A stretch of 32,641 bases of DNA from the NCBI GenBank assembly GCA_949283375.1, contig CASDSM010000002.1, forward strand, positions 1-32,641. Reading direction: 5' to 3'. Below, piece by piece: positions 7,389 to 14,928 of this stretch. Source of the stretch: an uncultured Eubacteriales bacterium. Its GTDB lineage: Bacteria; Bacillota; Clostridia; Oscillospirales; Oscillospiraceae. Positions within the stretch are counted from its first letter, which is position 1. Each line of letters starts with the position of its first letter. The position numbers and the translations under genes were made by a program. The notes under the pieces were generated by a model, which ran no database searches, was not told the DNA's origin, and was given only the letters and a program-made list of their open reading frames with translations.

Positions 7389-8768
7389 GTGCAGCAGACG
7401 GGCGACTTCACCCAGGGCAGCATCCCGCGCAATATTCTCGCCCAGGCGCTCCCCCTGACGGTGGCGCAGCTGGTGCAGTGCCTTTACAACGTGGTGGACC
7501 GGATCTATATCGGCCACCTGCCAGGCGTGGGCACCGACGCGCTGACCGGCATCGGTCTGGTTTTTCCGGTGGTCACCTTCATCGGGGCCTTTACCATGTG
7601 GTACAGCAGCGGCGGCGCGCCGCTGTGCGCCATCGCCCGCGGGGCGGGGAAGACGGAGCGGGCGGAGCGATTGCAGGGCAACACCCTGACCCTCCAGCTC
7701 GTGAGCTCTGTGCTCCTCATGGCGGCCTGCTATCTCTTTCAGCGGCCGGTGCTCTACGCCTTCGGTGCGAGCGACGCCACCTACTTCTATGCGGACCAAT
7801 ACCTGCGCATCTATCTGCTCGGCACGCCCTTCCTGATGGTGAGCACCGGGATGAACCAGTTCATCAACGCCCAGGGGGAGCCGAAGATCGGGATGCTCAC
7901 CACCGTGCTGGGCGCCGTGCTCAATATCGTCCTTGACCCCGTCTTCATCTTCCTCTTTGATCTGGGGGTGCCGGGCGCGGCGCTGGCGACCATCCTCTCC
8001 CAGCTCGTCTCGGCGGTCTGGGTGCTCCACTTCCTGCTCAGCAGCCGGAGCATCCTCCACCTCTCGTGGGAGAAGATGCGCCCGGACTGGCCCCTGATCG
8101 GGGAGATCCTCTCACTCGGCGTCACCGGCTTTATCATGCAGGCGACCAACTGCCTCTCCCAGGTGGTCTGCAACGTCGGCATGAAGCTCTACGCCGGCGC
8201 GCAGCGCGACCTCTACATCGGCATCCTGACGGTGGTAAACTCCATCCGCGAGATCATCCAGCTCCCCGTCATCGGCATCACGAACGGCGCACAGCCGGTG
8301 CTGGGCTACAACTATGGGGCGGGGCAGTATCGCCGGGTGCGTCAGGGCATCCTCTTCATGTTCTTCTGCGGCCTGGCGTATACGGCGGTGGTCTGGGCCG
8401 TCGTCCTGTTCGAGCCGCGCTTCTTCCTCGGCATCTTCAGCAGCGACAGCACCCTGGTGGAGCAGGGCGCGCGCGGCGTGCGCATCTACTTCCTCGCCTT
8501 TTTGACGATGAACCTCCAGTACGCCGGGCAGACCGCCTTCACCTCCCTCGGCAAGGCAAAGCGGGCGGTCTTCTTCTCACTGTTTCGCAAGGCGGTCATC
8601 GTCCTGCCGCTCACCCTCCTGCTCCCGCGGTGGATGGGGGTGGACGGGGTCTTCGCCGCCGAGCCCATCTCCAACGTGATCGGTGGCGGGGCCTGCTTCA
8701 CCACCATGATGCTCACCCTCTACCGCCCCCTCGGCCGCGCCGCAGACCGCCGGGAGAGCGCCGCCTGA
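7389..8768 (+). CDS. MATE family efflux transporter
   Basis: 459 residues with about 12 membrane helices, an Na+- or H+-coupled multidrug exporter of the inner membrane. The opening QGSIPRNILAQALPLTVAQLVQCLYNVVDRIYIG is a clear MATE first helix, and the second half repeats the fold (GEILSLGVTGFIMQATNCLS; GITNGAQPVLGYNYGAGQY, the conserved mid-protein motif). The start is taken as GTG at 7389: AGGAG ends directly at the ATG at 7380, leaving no spacing, but sits nine bases from GTG. No partner gene or regulator is adjacent and no clear promoter lies in the short gap after the fabH terminator. The substrate is unknown. Confidence 0.9.
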   Translation: MQQTGDFTQGSIPRNILAQALPLTVAQLVQCLYNVVDRIYIGHLPGVGTDALTGIGLVFPVVTFIGAFTMWYSSGGAPLCAIARGAGKTERAERLQGNTLTLQLVSSVLLMAACYLFQRPVLYAFGASDATYFYADQYLRIYLLGTPFLMVSTGMNQFINAQGEPKIGMLTTVLGAVLNIVLDPVFIFLFDLGVPGAALATILSQLVSAVWVLHFLLSSRSILHLSWEKMRPDWPLIGEILSLGVTGFIMQATNCLSQVVCNVGMKLYAGAQRDLYIGILTVVNSIREIIQLPVIGITNGAQPVLGYNYGAGQYRRVRQGILFMFFCGLAYTAVVWAVVLFEPRFFLGIFSSDSTLVEQGARGVRIYFLAFLTMNLQYAGQTAFTSLGKAKRAVFFSLFRKAVIVLPLTLLLPRWMGVDGVFAAEPISNVIGGGACFTTMMLTLYRPLGRAADRRESAA

Positions 8769-8863
8769 GCTGTGCCGGAGTAAGCTGCGCGCCGTGACGG
8801 AGGGCGTTTTGCCGCGCCGCGCCCGGCTGCGGGCGTGATCTCTCATCATTCCGGAGACGCATT

Positions 8864-8903
8864 GCGCCCCGCAGGAAAACCCTGCGGGGCGCGCTGTGCT
8901 TTT
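8864..8903 (+). terminator. Terminator between convergent MATE and nucleotidyltransferase genes
   Basis: A 12-bp perfect stem (8864-8875 with 8881-8892, loop AAAAC) followed by GCTGTGCTTTT. The T-run favours the plus strand; the stem could also act for the minus-strand gene. Confidence 0.65.
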
Positions 8904-8913
8904 GATTGCAATA

Positions 8914-9864
8914 TTACTCGCTGTAGAGGTCGGCGGCGTAGACCCCGTCGCGGACGAGGGCGGCGAACGCCTCCACCACGGCGGCCTTGTCCTCCCGGTA
9001 GGTGACACCGAACCACTTGTCCGACGTCTCGAGCACCTGGACGGAGGCGCGGCTGGAGGAGAGGAGCTTGTCCATAATGGTGGGCAGGAGGAACTCATCT
9101 CTGGACACGTCCGGCGTTCTGGAGAGGAATTTGACGAACTCCTCCGCCAGCACTGGCAGGATCTCCGGCGTGAGGCCCCACATGTTCATGGACACCCGGC
9201 TGTCGGCGTCCAGAGGGATGATCTCCTCCCCGTTCTGGATCCCGGCGCCGTCCGCCGTCTTGACGATGAACTTGGTCTCGCGCACCGTCTGGAGGCGGAG
9301 CGCCTCATCCACCTGGCAGATGCCGCGGGTGACGCTGCCGTGCTCGCTGAGGGTGTTGCGCAGGATGAAGCCCGCCATGCAGAGGTTCAGCCCCGGCTCA
9401 CGCCGCGTGCGCAGGAGATAATCCCGCAGGAGGCGGAAGGCCTCCTTGCCGTAGTAGTCGTCTGCATTGATGACGACAAAGGGGCAGTCCAGCATCCCGC
9501 GGCAGGCGAGCACTGCCTGACCGGTGCCCCAGGGCTTCGTGCGCCCCTCCGGCAGGGAGAAGCCGTCCGGCAGGTCGCCCAGCTCCTGGAAGGCATAGCC
9601 CACGCGCACGCCGCGGCGGGCGCACAGCGCCTTGATGCGCCGGCCGATGGCCTGCTCGAAGGCGTCTTCGATGTCCTTTCGGATGATAAATACAACCTGG
9701 TCGAAGCCGGCCTCGATCGCGTCGTGAATGGAATAGTCCATAATAATTTCGCCGTTTGGCCCCACCGGCTCAAGCTGCTTGATGCCGCCGCCAAAGCGGG
9801 AACCCAGACCGGCGGCCATGATCACCAGCGCGGTGGAGGTGCCGGAGAATTGCGTCAAATGCAT
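8914..9864 (-). CDS. Sugar-phosphate nucleotidyltransferase-like protein
   Basis: 316 residues. The N-terminal NTP-transferase motif is MAAGLGSRFGGGIKQLEPVG (16-35), where Gly-rich loop, Arg23 and Lys29 would bind the nucleotide. NADDYYG (about 134-140) holds the metal-binding aspartates. PWGTGQAVLAC is the conserved loop near the base. These belong to enzymes that make NDP-sugars or CDP-linked groups from NTP and a phosphorylated substrate. The C-terminal third lacks a left-handed helix repeat, so it is not GlmU-like. The ATG at 9864 follows AAGGAAGGA. No glycosyltransferase or kinase is adjacent, so the substrate is open. It has its own promoter. Confidence 0.85.
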   Translation of the reverse strand: MHLTQFSGTSTALVIMAAGLGSRFGGGIKQLEPVGPNGEIIMDYSIHDAIEAGFDQVVFIIRKDIEDAFEQAIGRRIKALCARRGVRVGYAFQELGDLPDGFSLPEGRTKPWGTGQAVLACRGMLDCPFVVINADDYYGKEAFRLLRDYLLRTRREPGLNLCMAGFILRNTLSEHGSVTRGICQVDEALRLQTVRETKFIVKTADGAGIQNGEEIIPLDADSRVSMNMWGLTPEILPVLAEEFVKFLSRTPDVSRDEFLLPTIMDKLLSSSRASVQVLETSDKWFGVTYREDKAAVVEAFAALVRDGVYAADLYSE

Positions 9865-9899
9865 GCTGTATCCTTCCTTCTGTGTGTGCTATCTGCTTC

Positions 9900-9928
9900 A
9901 GCATACCACATCGCTTCGCAAAAGACAA
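9900..9928 (-). promoter_or_regulatory. Promoter of the nucleotidyltransferase gene
   Basis: Minus-strand TTGTCT (9923-9928), 17-base spacer, TATGCT (9900-9905). Confidence 0.65.
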
Positions 9929-9962
9929 TCTTTTTTTTGGATTTATCTGTCATTATGTGGGA

Positions 9963-9980
9963 GAGAGGAGGGGAGGAGAG
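9963..9980. repeat. 18-base perfect purine mirror repeat
   Basis: GAGAGGAGGGGAGGAGAG reads the same in both directions on one strand. All-purine mirror repeats can form triplex DNA. It lies between two divergent promoters. Confidence 0.6.
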
Positions 9981-10037
9981 GGGATATCTTCCAGAAAGTC
10001 CCAACTGCCCGGCAGGGAAACATCTTTGCCGGAAGAC

Positions 10038-10066
10038 TTGCGGCTTTGTCCGGGACGCATTATAAT
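10038..10066 (+). promoter_or_regulatory. Promoter of sdaAB-sdaAA
   Basis: A perfect TATAAT at 10061-10066. The -35 at 17 bases is TTGCGG (10038-10043), a weak match. Confidence 0.6.
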
Positions 10067-10101
10067 AAAAGGGTCAAATCCTGATCGCCGGAGGAGAAGT
10101 T

Positions 10102-10773
10102 ATGGTCGTGAGTATTTTTGAGGTGGCAGGACCTGTCATGGTCGGCCCGTCCAGCTCCCACACTGCTGGAGCGGCCCGGCTGGGCCGGCTCGCCACATTG
10201 CTGCTGCGCCAGCCGTTCACCCACGTCTCCTTTGGGCTGCACGGCTCGTTTGCGCGCACCTACCGGGGACACGGGACGGACCTCGCGCTGGTGGGCGGCG
10301 TGCTCGGCCTGCACCAGGACGACGAGGAGATGAAGCGCGCCTTCCAGCTCGCCGGGGAGCGGGGGATCACCTACGACTTCTATCCCACCGACCTGGGCGA
10401 CTCGCATGAGAACTCCGTCTCCATCCGCTTCACGCTGGAGGACGGCTCTGTGACCGAGGTGATCGGCAGCTCCATCGGCGGCGGGCGGGTGCTCATCACC
10501 AGCATCGACGGCATCCACACCGAACTGACGCTGGATCTGCCCACCCTGCTGGTGATCTACGAGGACCGGCCGAGCATGCTCAGCCGCATCTCCAGCGAGC
10601 TGGCCTACGGCAATATCAATATCGCCGTGATGAAGTGCAGCCGCAACAGCAGGGGCGGCCTCGCCTGCACGGTGATCGAGACGGACTCCCCCATTCCGGA
10701 GGAGGTACAGCTCAATCTCTCCCGGCTCTATGGGGTGCACACCGCCCTCATCATCAATCCGGCGGAGAGCTAA
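10102..10773 (+). CDS. sdaAB: L-serine dehydratase, iron-sulfur type, beta subunit
   Basis: 223 residues. Together with the alpha subunit encoded next, it deaminates L-serine to pyruvate and ammonia. The hallmark GPSSSHTAGAARLGRLA lies at 15-31, followed by FTHVSFGLHGSFARTYRGHGTD. The C-terminal part (about 150-223, LPTLLVIYEDRPSMLSRISS) is an ACT domain, typical of the beta subunit. GGAGGAG lies five bases before ATG. It is 28 bases upstream of the alpha gene, in the same operon. Pyruvate kinase is elsewhere in the window but not linked. Confidence 0.95.
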   Translation: MVVSIFEVAGPVMVGPSSSHTAGAARLGRLATLLLRQPFTHVSFGLHGSFARTYRGHGTDLALVGGVLGLHQDDEEMKRAFQLAGERGITYDFYPTDLGDSHENSVSIRFTLEDGSVTEVIGSSIGGGRVLITSIDGIHTELTLDLPTLLVIYEDRPSMLSRISSELAYGNINIAVMKCSRNSRGGLACTVIETDSPIPEEVQLNLSRLYGVHTALIINPAES

Positions 10774-10801
10774 ACGATCTGCAGTTGGGGAGGAAGGAAC
10801 G

Positions 10802-11686
10802 ATGTATTCCCATTTTGACAGCATGCTCGCCCTCTGCCGCCAGCGGGACTGGCCGCTCTGGAAGGCGGTCTGCGCGGAGGAGACCGAGCTCACCGGCCTG
10901 GACGAGGAGGCCATCTTCCAGCGGATGGACCGGCGGTATGAGATCATGGCTGCCGCCGCCTCCAAGGCGCTGGAGGCCCCGCTCATGAGCCACACCGGGG
11001 AGCCCACCCTCATCTCCGGCGCGGCCAGGGCCCAGCAGGACTATGCCGGGCAGGACCGGTCCCTCTGCGGGGGGCTGATCAACCGGATGATGGCCCGCGC
11101 CCTCTCGTGCAGCGAGGCGAACGCCTCCATGGGCCGGGTGTGCGCCATGCCGACGGCGGGGGCCTGCGGGATCGTGCCCGCCGTACTGCTCACCCTGGAG
11201 GAGGAGCGCGGCCTGCCGCGCCGGGCGGTGCTCGAGGCGCTCATCATCGCCAGCGGCGTCGGCGCGGTGATCACCCAGAACGCCACCGTCTCCGGCGCGG
11301 AGGGCGGCTGCCAGGCCGAGTGCGGCGCCGCTGCGGCGATGGCGGCCGCCGCCGCGGTCTATCTGATGGGCGGCACGCCGGAGCAGAGCCTCACGGCGAT
11401 GAGCCACGCGCTGATCAATATGATGGGTCTGGTCTGCGATCCGATCGCCGGGCTGGTGCAGATCCCCTGCGCGCAGCGCAACGCCTCCCAGGCGGTGAAC
11501 GCCCTGCTCTCGGCAGACCTGGCGCTCGCGGGGATGGCGTGCCCCATCCCGCCGGACGAGGTGCTCGAGGCGATGTACCGGGTGGGCAAGAGCCTGCCCA
11601 CCACCCTGCGGGAGACGGCCCTCGGCGGCATCGCGGGCACCCGCGCCGGCCAGGCGATCGCGCGCCGCGTCCATCAGGAGGGCTGA
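10802..11686 (+). CDS. sdaAA: L-serine dehydratase, iron-sulfur type, alpha subunit
   Basis: 294 residues, the catalytic subunit carrying an oxygen-sensitive [4Fe-4S] cluster that binds serine. Cys170 (GGCQAECG), Cys212 (GLVCDPIAG) and Cys223 (QIPCAQRN) have the same spacing (42 and 11) as the three cluster ligands known in one-chain relatives. The C-terminal cysteine tail of those one-chain enzymes is absent, as expected for the two-subunit type. CAMPTAGACGIVPAVLL (114-130) is the family signature. The ATG at 10802 follows GGAGGAAGGA. It is the last gene of the sdaAB-sdaAA operon, ended by the hairpin at 11693-11728. An oxygen-labile enzyme fits an anaerobe. Confidence 0.95.
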   Translation: MYSHFDSMLALCRQRDWPLWKAVCAEETELTGLDEEAIFQRMDRRYEIMAAAASKALEAPLMSHTGEPTLISGAARAQQDYAGQDRSLCGGLINRMMARALSCSEANASMGRVCAMPTAGACGIVPAVLLTLEEERGLPRRAVLEALIIASGVGAVITQNATVSGAEGGCQAECGAAAAMAAAAAVYLMGGTPEQSLTAMSHALINMMGLVCDPIAGLVQIPCAQRNASQAVNALLSADLALAGMACPIPPDEVLEAMYRVGKSLPTTLRETALGGIAGTRAGQAIARRVHQEG

Positions 11687-11692
11687 AAAGTG

Positions 11693-11728
11693 ACCGGGAC
11701 GGCAGAAGCATCCTTCTGTCGTCCCGGT
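11693..11728. terminator. Bidirectional hairpin between sdaAA and the zinc-ribbon gene
   Basis: A 16-bp stem with one G-T wobble (11693-11708 with 11713-11728, loop CATC). The minus-strand side is followed by TCACTTTT, the plus side by AATTAA. Confidence 0.65.
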
Positions 11729-11749
11729 AATTAACTGTTCCCCTGTCTC

Positions 11750-12451
11750 TCAGAAGTGGAAGCGCCGGCGCACCCGCTCGCGCAGCTCGGGGTCATAGCG
11801 CACGATGAGCAGCAGCAGGAGGAGCACGGCGAGGATGGTGGCCGTCACCCCGGACCAGCCGGGCTGATAGGTCCCGGTCAGGTGGCGGTCGATCAGCCAC
11901 TCGAGCAGGAGGAGGAAGACGGCGATCTCCCCGAGCGCCAGATTCACGCGCGAGAGGATGGACCGCCCGTGGCGCACTGCGAGCCAGTACACGCAGGCGA
12001 GCACGCCGAGGATCGCCATAATGGGCAGGGCGATGGCGGCATACCAGCCCCAGCCGTCGCAGAGGGCGGCGATGACGGCCAGATAGGCCGCGACTGACCC
12101 GGCGTCGGCTAGGATCGCCCCCCAGACCGGCAGGCCGGAGATCGCCTGCGGCAGGACGATCCAGACCCAGAGCATCGCGCAGGCCCCAATCACATAGAGC
12201 GACCACGGCCCGCCGTGCAGAAAGAGCAGGTTGAGCACCCCGCAGCAGCCGGAGACCACGCCCAGGATGCTCGAGGAGAGCAAAATGCTCGCCCGCGGGC
12301 TGATGGGCGGCACCTCCTGCCGCTCGGTGGGGAAGGGGGTAGGGAGATCCTCCCGCACCGGCTGGGCGGGATTCACCACCGGCGTCTGGCACAGGGGGCA
12401 GGCGCGGGCGGTGGGGTCCAGCTCCACCCCGCAGTTGACACAGTAGGACAA
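11750..12451 (-). CDS. Zinc-ribbon membrane protein, DUF6320-like
   Basis: 233 residues. The N-terminus is a CxxC...CxxC zinc ribbon (SYCVNCGVELDPTARACPLC), then a Pro-rich linker and about six membrane helices (roughly residues 52-215) and a basic C-terminus (RERVRRRFHF). The start is TTG at 12451: it gives the family-like opening MSYCVNCG, and AGGGAGG lies eight bases upstream. A GTG at 12472 would put that ribosome-binding site inside the gene. It starts 17 bases after the acyltransferase stop, in one operon. The DUF6320 name is recalled from the usual pairing with an alcohol-acetyltransferase-like gene and needs a profile search. Function unknown; possibly a membrane partner of the acyltransferase. 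Confidence 0.75.
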   Translation of the reverse strand: MSYCVNCGVELDPTARACPLCQTPVVNPAQPVREDLPTPFPTERQEVPPISPRASILLSSSILGVVSGCCGVLNLLFLHGGPWSLYVIGACAMLWVWIVLPQAISGLPVWGAILADAGSVAAYLAVIAALCDGWGWYAAIALPIMAILGVLACVYWLAVRHGRSILSRVNLALGEIAVFLLLLEWLIDRHLTGTYQPGWSGVTATILAVLLLLLLIVRYDPELRERVRRRFHF

Positions 12452-12468
12452 ACGGGTTCCCTCCCTTC

Positions 12469-13749
12469 TCACATCCGGTTGGAGATGACCTTGACCGGCA
12501 GCCCCTCGCGCACGAGGTGGCGGAAGAAGTCCCGCTCTACCTCGCGCTCGCGCACGGTGCCGGCGAAGGTGATCTCCATCGTATTGCGGTAGCTGATGGC
12601 CGCGCAGCTGATGCGCGGCGTGTAGTCCTGCCCGAGGATGACCTCCATCCGTTCGATGTGCCGCTCCATCTCCGGCGGGACGGTGAACGCGCCGGGGTTG
12701 GTAAGGGTGGCGGAATAGGGCAGATCCCCCGCCAGGGCGTAGCTGAGCGAGAGGGCCATGTTTTTGATCCCCACCGGCAGCAGCTTGAGGGGCAGGAACT
12801 GCTGGAGGGCGACGTTGCCGGTGATGATCGCCTGCATCTCCTGCCGGGTGAGGTGAAAGCGCATGATGTGGTGGACCTGCTGGACGATCTCCGGAAAGGT
12901 GTACTCCCCCAGCTCAGGGTCGATGTAGGGCCGGACGGTGAGGATAAAGTTGCGCAGCGTCCGGGAGGGGAACCAGGGCCGGAGGTTGATGGGCACCGCC
13001 AGGGCGACCTGCTGCTCCCGGGCGAAGTTCTCCCGCCGCTGCCGGGCCATGATGGCCTGGATCAGCACCGCCGCCAGATACTCCGTCACCGACGCGCCGT
13101 AGCGCCGCGCGGTCTCGCGCAGGCGGTCCACCGGCAGGAGGCCCATCGTGACGTTGAGGGTGTAATAGGGCTCCGGCGTGCCGAGGTTCTGGTAAGCCCT
13201 CGGCGCGACCACGCTGCGCCGGACGCGGGCGGTGGCATAGCGGGCATAGGCGTCCTCCAGCTCCTCCGGGTCGGGCGGGGCGTCCACGTCGAGCACGCCG
13301 CCCTCGTTCGGGATCTCGTGGCCCAGCTCGCGCAGGTAGACCGCCAGCAGGGTGCGCAGGAGGGTGAGCGCCCCATAGCCGTCCGCCAGGGCGTGGAAGA
13401 CCTCCAGCGAGATGCGGCGCTCATAGTAGAAAAACCGCACCAGCCAGCCCTCCTGCTCGTCAAAACGGATGGGCTGACAGGGGTTCTGAATGTCCTCGGC
13501 CAGATAGGGGCCGGGGGCGTGCTGCGGCTCGAAATAGTACCAGAACTGGCCGCGGCGGATGGTCACACAGAAGCTGGGAAAGCGCGGCATCGTCCGGTCG
13601 ATCGCCCGCTGGAGGGCCTCCGGGTCCACCGGCTCCGCCATCACGGCGGAGAAGCGGTAGACGGCGGAGTAGTCGTGCCGCTGGATGGCGGAATAGAGCA
13701 GGGCGGCGTTGTCCAGATTGTACCAGTCCTTTTTCTTCCCCTCCGGCAT
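12469..13749 (-). CDS. Alcohol acetyltransferase / condensation-fold acyltransferase-like protein
   Basis: 426 residues of the CoA-dependent acyltransferase (condensation) fold. The catalytic motif HxxxDG is HALADGYG, with His119 and Asp123. NLDNAALLYS at the N-terminus and NLRPWFPSRTLRNFILTVRPYIDP near residue 260 are typical of the AATase-like group. Relatives transfer acyl groups to alcohols or lipids; the real substrate here is unknown. AGGGGG lies about seven bases before ATG 13749. It heads the operon with the zinc-ribbon membrane gene and is divergent from an esterase, which could undo or complement its reaction. Confidence 0.82.
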   Translation of the reverse strand: MPEGKKKDWYNLDNAALLYSAIQRHDYSAVYRFSAVMAEPVDPEALQRAIDRTMPRFPSFCVTIRRGQFWYYFEPQHAPGPYLAEDIQNPCQPIRFDEQEGWLVRFFYYERRISLEVFHALADGYGALTLLRTLLAVYLRELGHEIPNEGGVLDVDAPPDPEELEDAYARYATARVRRSVVAPRAYQNLGTPEPYYTLNVTMGLLPVDRLRETARRYGASVTEYLAAVLIQAIMARQRRENFAREQQVALAVPINLRPWFPSRTLRNFILTVRPYIDPELGEYTFPEIVQQVHHIMRFHLTRQEMQAIITGNVALQQFLPLKLLPVGIKNMALSLSYALAGDLPYSATLTNPGAFTVPPEMERHIERMEVILGQDYTPRISCAAISYRNTMEITFAGTVREREVERDFFRHLVREGLPVKVISNRM

Positions 13750-13789
13750 CGCTGCACCCCCTTGCCGCCGATGGCAATACTTCCCTTTA

Positions 13790-13818
13790 ACCTTACCACC
13801 TTCTGCGCCCCCCGGCAA
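13790..13818 (-). promoter_or_regulatory. Promoter of the acyltransferase operon
   Basis: Minus-strand TTGCCG (13813-13818), 17-base spacer, TAAGGT (13790-13795). Confidence 0.5.
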
Positions 13819-13828
13819 GTGGCGGCGC

Positions 13829-13853
13829 AAAAAAAGCCGCGCATCTGCGCGGC
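13829..13853 (-). terminator. Minus-strand terminator-like hairpin upstream of the acyltransferase promoter
   Basis: GCCGCGC (13836-13842) pairs with GCGCGGC (13847-13853), loop ATCT. On the minus strand it is followed by T7 (plus A-run 13829-13835). It would stop antisense transcription coming out of the esterase gene. On the plus strand it lies in the esterase 5' leader. Confidence 0.5.
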
Positions 13854-13874
13854 AAAACGGAAAGGCGGTCTCCC

Positions 13875-14846
13875 ATGAAAGAAAGCAAGAGCACCCCGAA
13901 AAAGCTGCTCTCCGCCGTCTCGGACGCAGTGTCCGAGGCGCTCTCCCCGGAGAAGCGGACGGCGGCGATGATGGAAGCCCTGCGGGCGGTCCACTCCGCC
14001 GCCTCGCCCGACTCGATGGACGCAAAGGACCTGGAGCGCCAGCGGCAGGGGCATGAGCTGCTCGGGCGGATGATCTCCCCCACGCAGGGGCTGAGCTGGG
14101 AGCCGTTTGAGCACAACGGCCTCCCGATGGCCTGGGTGCGCCCGGAGCGGGGCTGCGACCCCAACCGGGTGGTGCTCTACTGCCACGGGGGCGGCTATAC
14201 GGCGGGGACCCTGCAATACTCGCGCATTCTGGCCTCCAAGGCGGCGCAGGTCACCGGGCATGCGGTGCTCTGCTTTGCCTACCGCCTCGCCCCGGAGCAC
14301 CCCTATCCCGCCGCGGTGGAGGATGCGCTCTGCGCCTGGGACTATCTGATGCACCAGGGCTATGGGGCGCGGGACACCGCCCTGCTCGGCGACTCTGCGG
14401 GCGGGAACCTCGCCCTCGTGCTCACGCTGCGTCTGCGGGAGATGGGGCGGCGGCTGCCGCGGCGGCTGGTCCTCTTCTCCCCGTGGACGGATATGACCTG
14501 CACCGGGGAGAGCTACGCCATCTGCCGCGAGCTCGATCCGATGCTCACGCCGAACTATATCCACGCCGTCCGCCAGGCCTATGCCGATGGGCAGAATCTG
14601 CGCGACGGACATCTCTCCCCGCTCTTTGCCGACCTGACCGGCTTCCCGCCCACCCTGATCCAGGTGGGGAGCCACGAGATCCTCCGCTCCGACTCCACCC
14701 GGCTGCGCCGAAAGCTGCTGGAGGCGGGCGTGCTGTGCCGGCTGGAGGAGTGGGAGAATCTCTGGCACGTCTTCCAGATGTTCCCCATCAAAAAGGCGGA
14801 GCAGGCGATGGAGCGGGCCGGACAGTTCCTGCTCGACGGATATTGA
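13875..14846 (+). CDS. Alpha/beta hydrolase, hormone-sensitive-lipase-type esterase
   Basis: 323 residues. The oxyanion motif is HGGG (104-107), the nucleophile elbow GDSAGG (172-177, Ser174), and the catalytic His is probably His298 (NLWHVF). The RLAPEHPYPAAVEDA segment (138-151) is diagnostic. In the acid loop VGSHEILRSDS the place where many relatives have Asp or Glu is His267; Glu268 or Asp273 may serve. The N-terminal 70 residues form a Lys/Glu-rich cap-like helical region without a signal peptide, so it is cytosolic. It is divergent from the acyltransferase operon, suggesting related ester chemistry. The ribosome-binding site (GGAAAGGCGG) is moderate. Confidence 0.88.
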   Translation: MKESKSTPKKLLSAVSDAVSEALSPEKRTAAMMEALRAVHSAASPDSMDAKDLERQRQGHELLGRMISPTQGLSWEPFEHNGLPMAWVRPERGCDPNRVVLYCHGGGYTAGTLQYSRILASKAAQVTGHAVLCFAYRLAPEHPYPAAVEDALCAWDYLMHQGYGARDTALLGDSAGGNLALVLTLRLREMGRRLPRRLVLFSPWTDMTCTGESYAICRELDPMLTPNYIHAVRQAYADGQNLRDGHLSPLFADLTGFPPTLIQVGSHEILRSDSTRLRRKLLEAGVLCRLEEWENLWHVFQMFPIKKAEQAMERAGQFLLDGY

Positions 14847-14877
14847 GCGCAGATCTCAGACAGAACAGAAAGAAGAT

Positions 14878-14909
14878 GCGCCCGGCGGGAGTTTCCTGCC
14901 GGGCGCTCT
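14878..14909 (+). terminator. Terminator between convergent esterase and DeoR genes
   Basis: A 13-bp stem with one G-T pair (14878-14890 with 14894-14906), then TCTT. Confidence 0.6.
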
Positions 14910-14928
14910 TGCGCAGATAGAGGGAACT

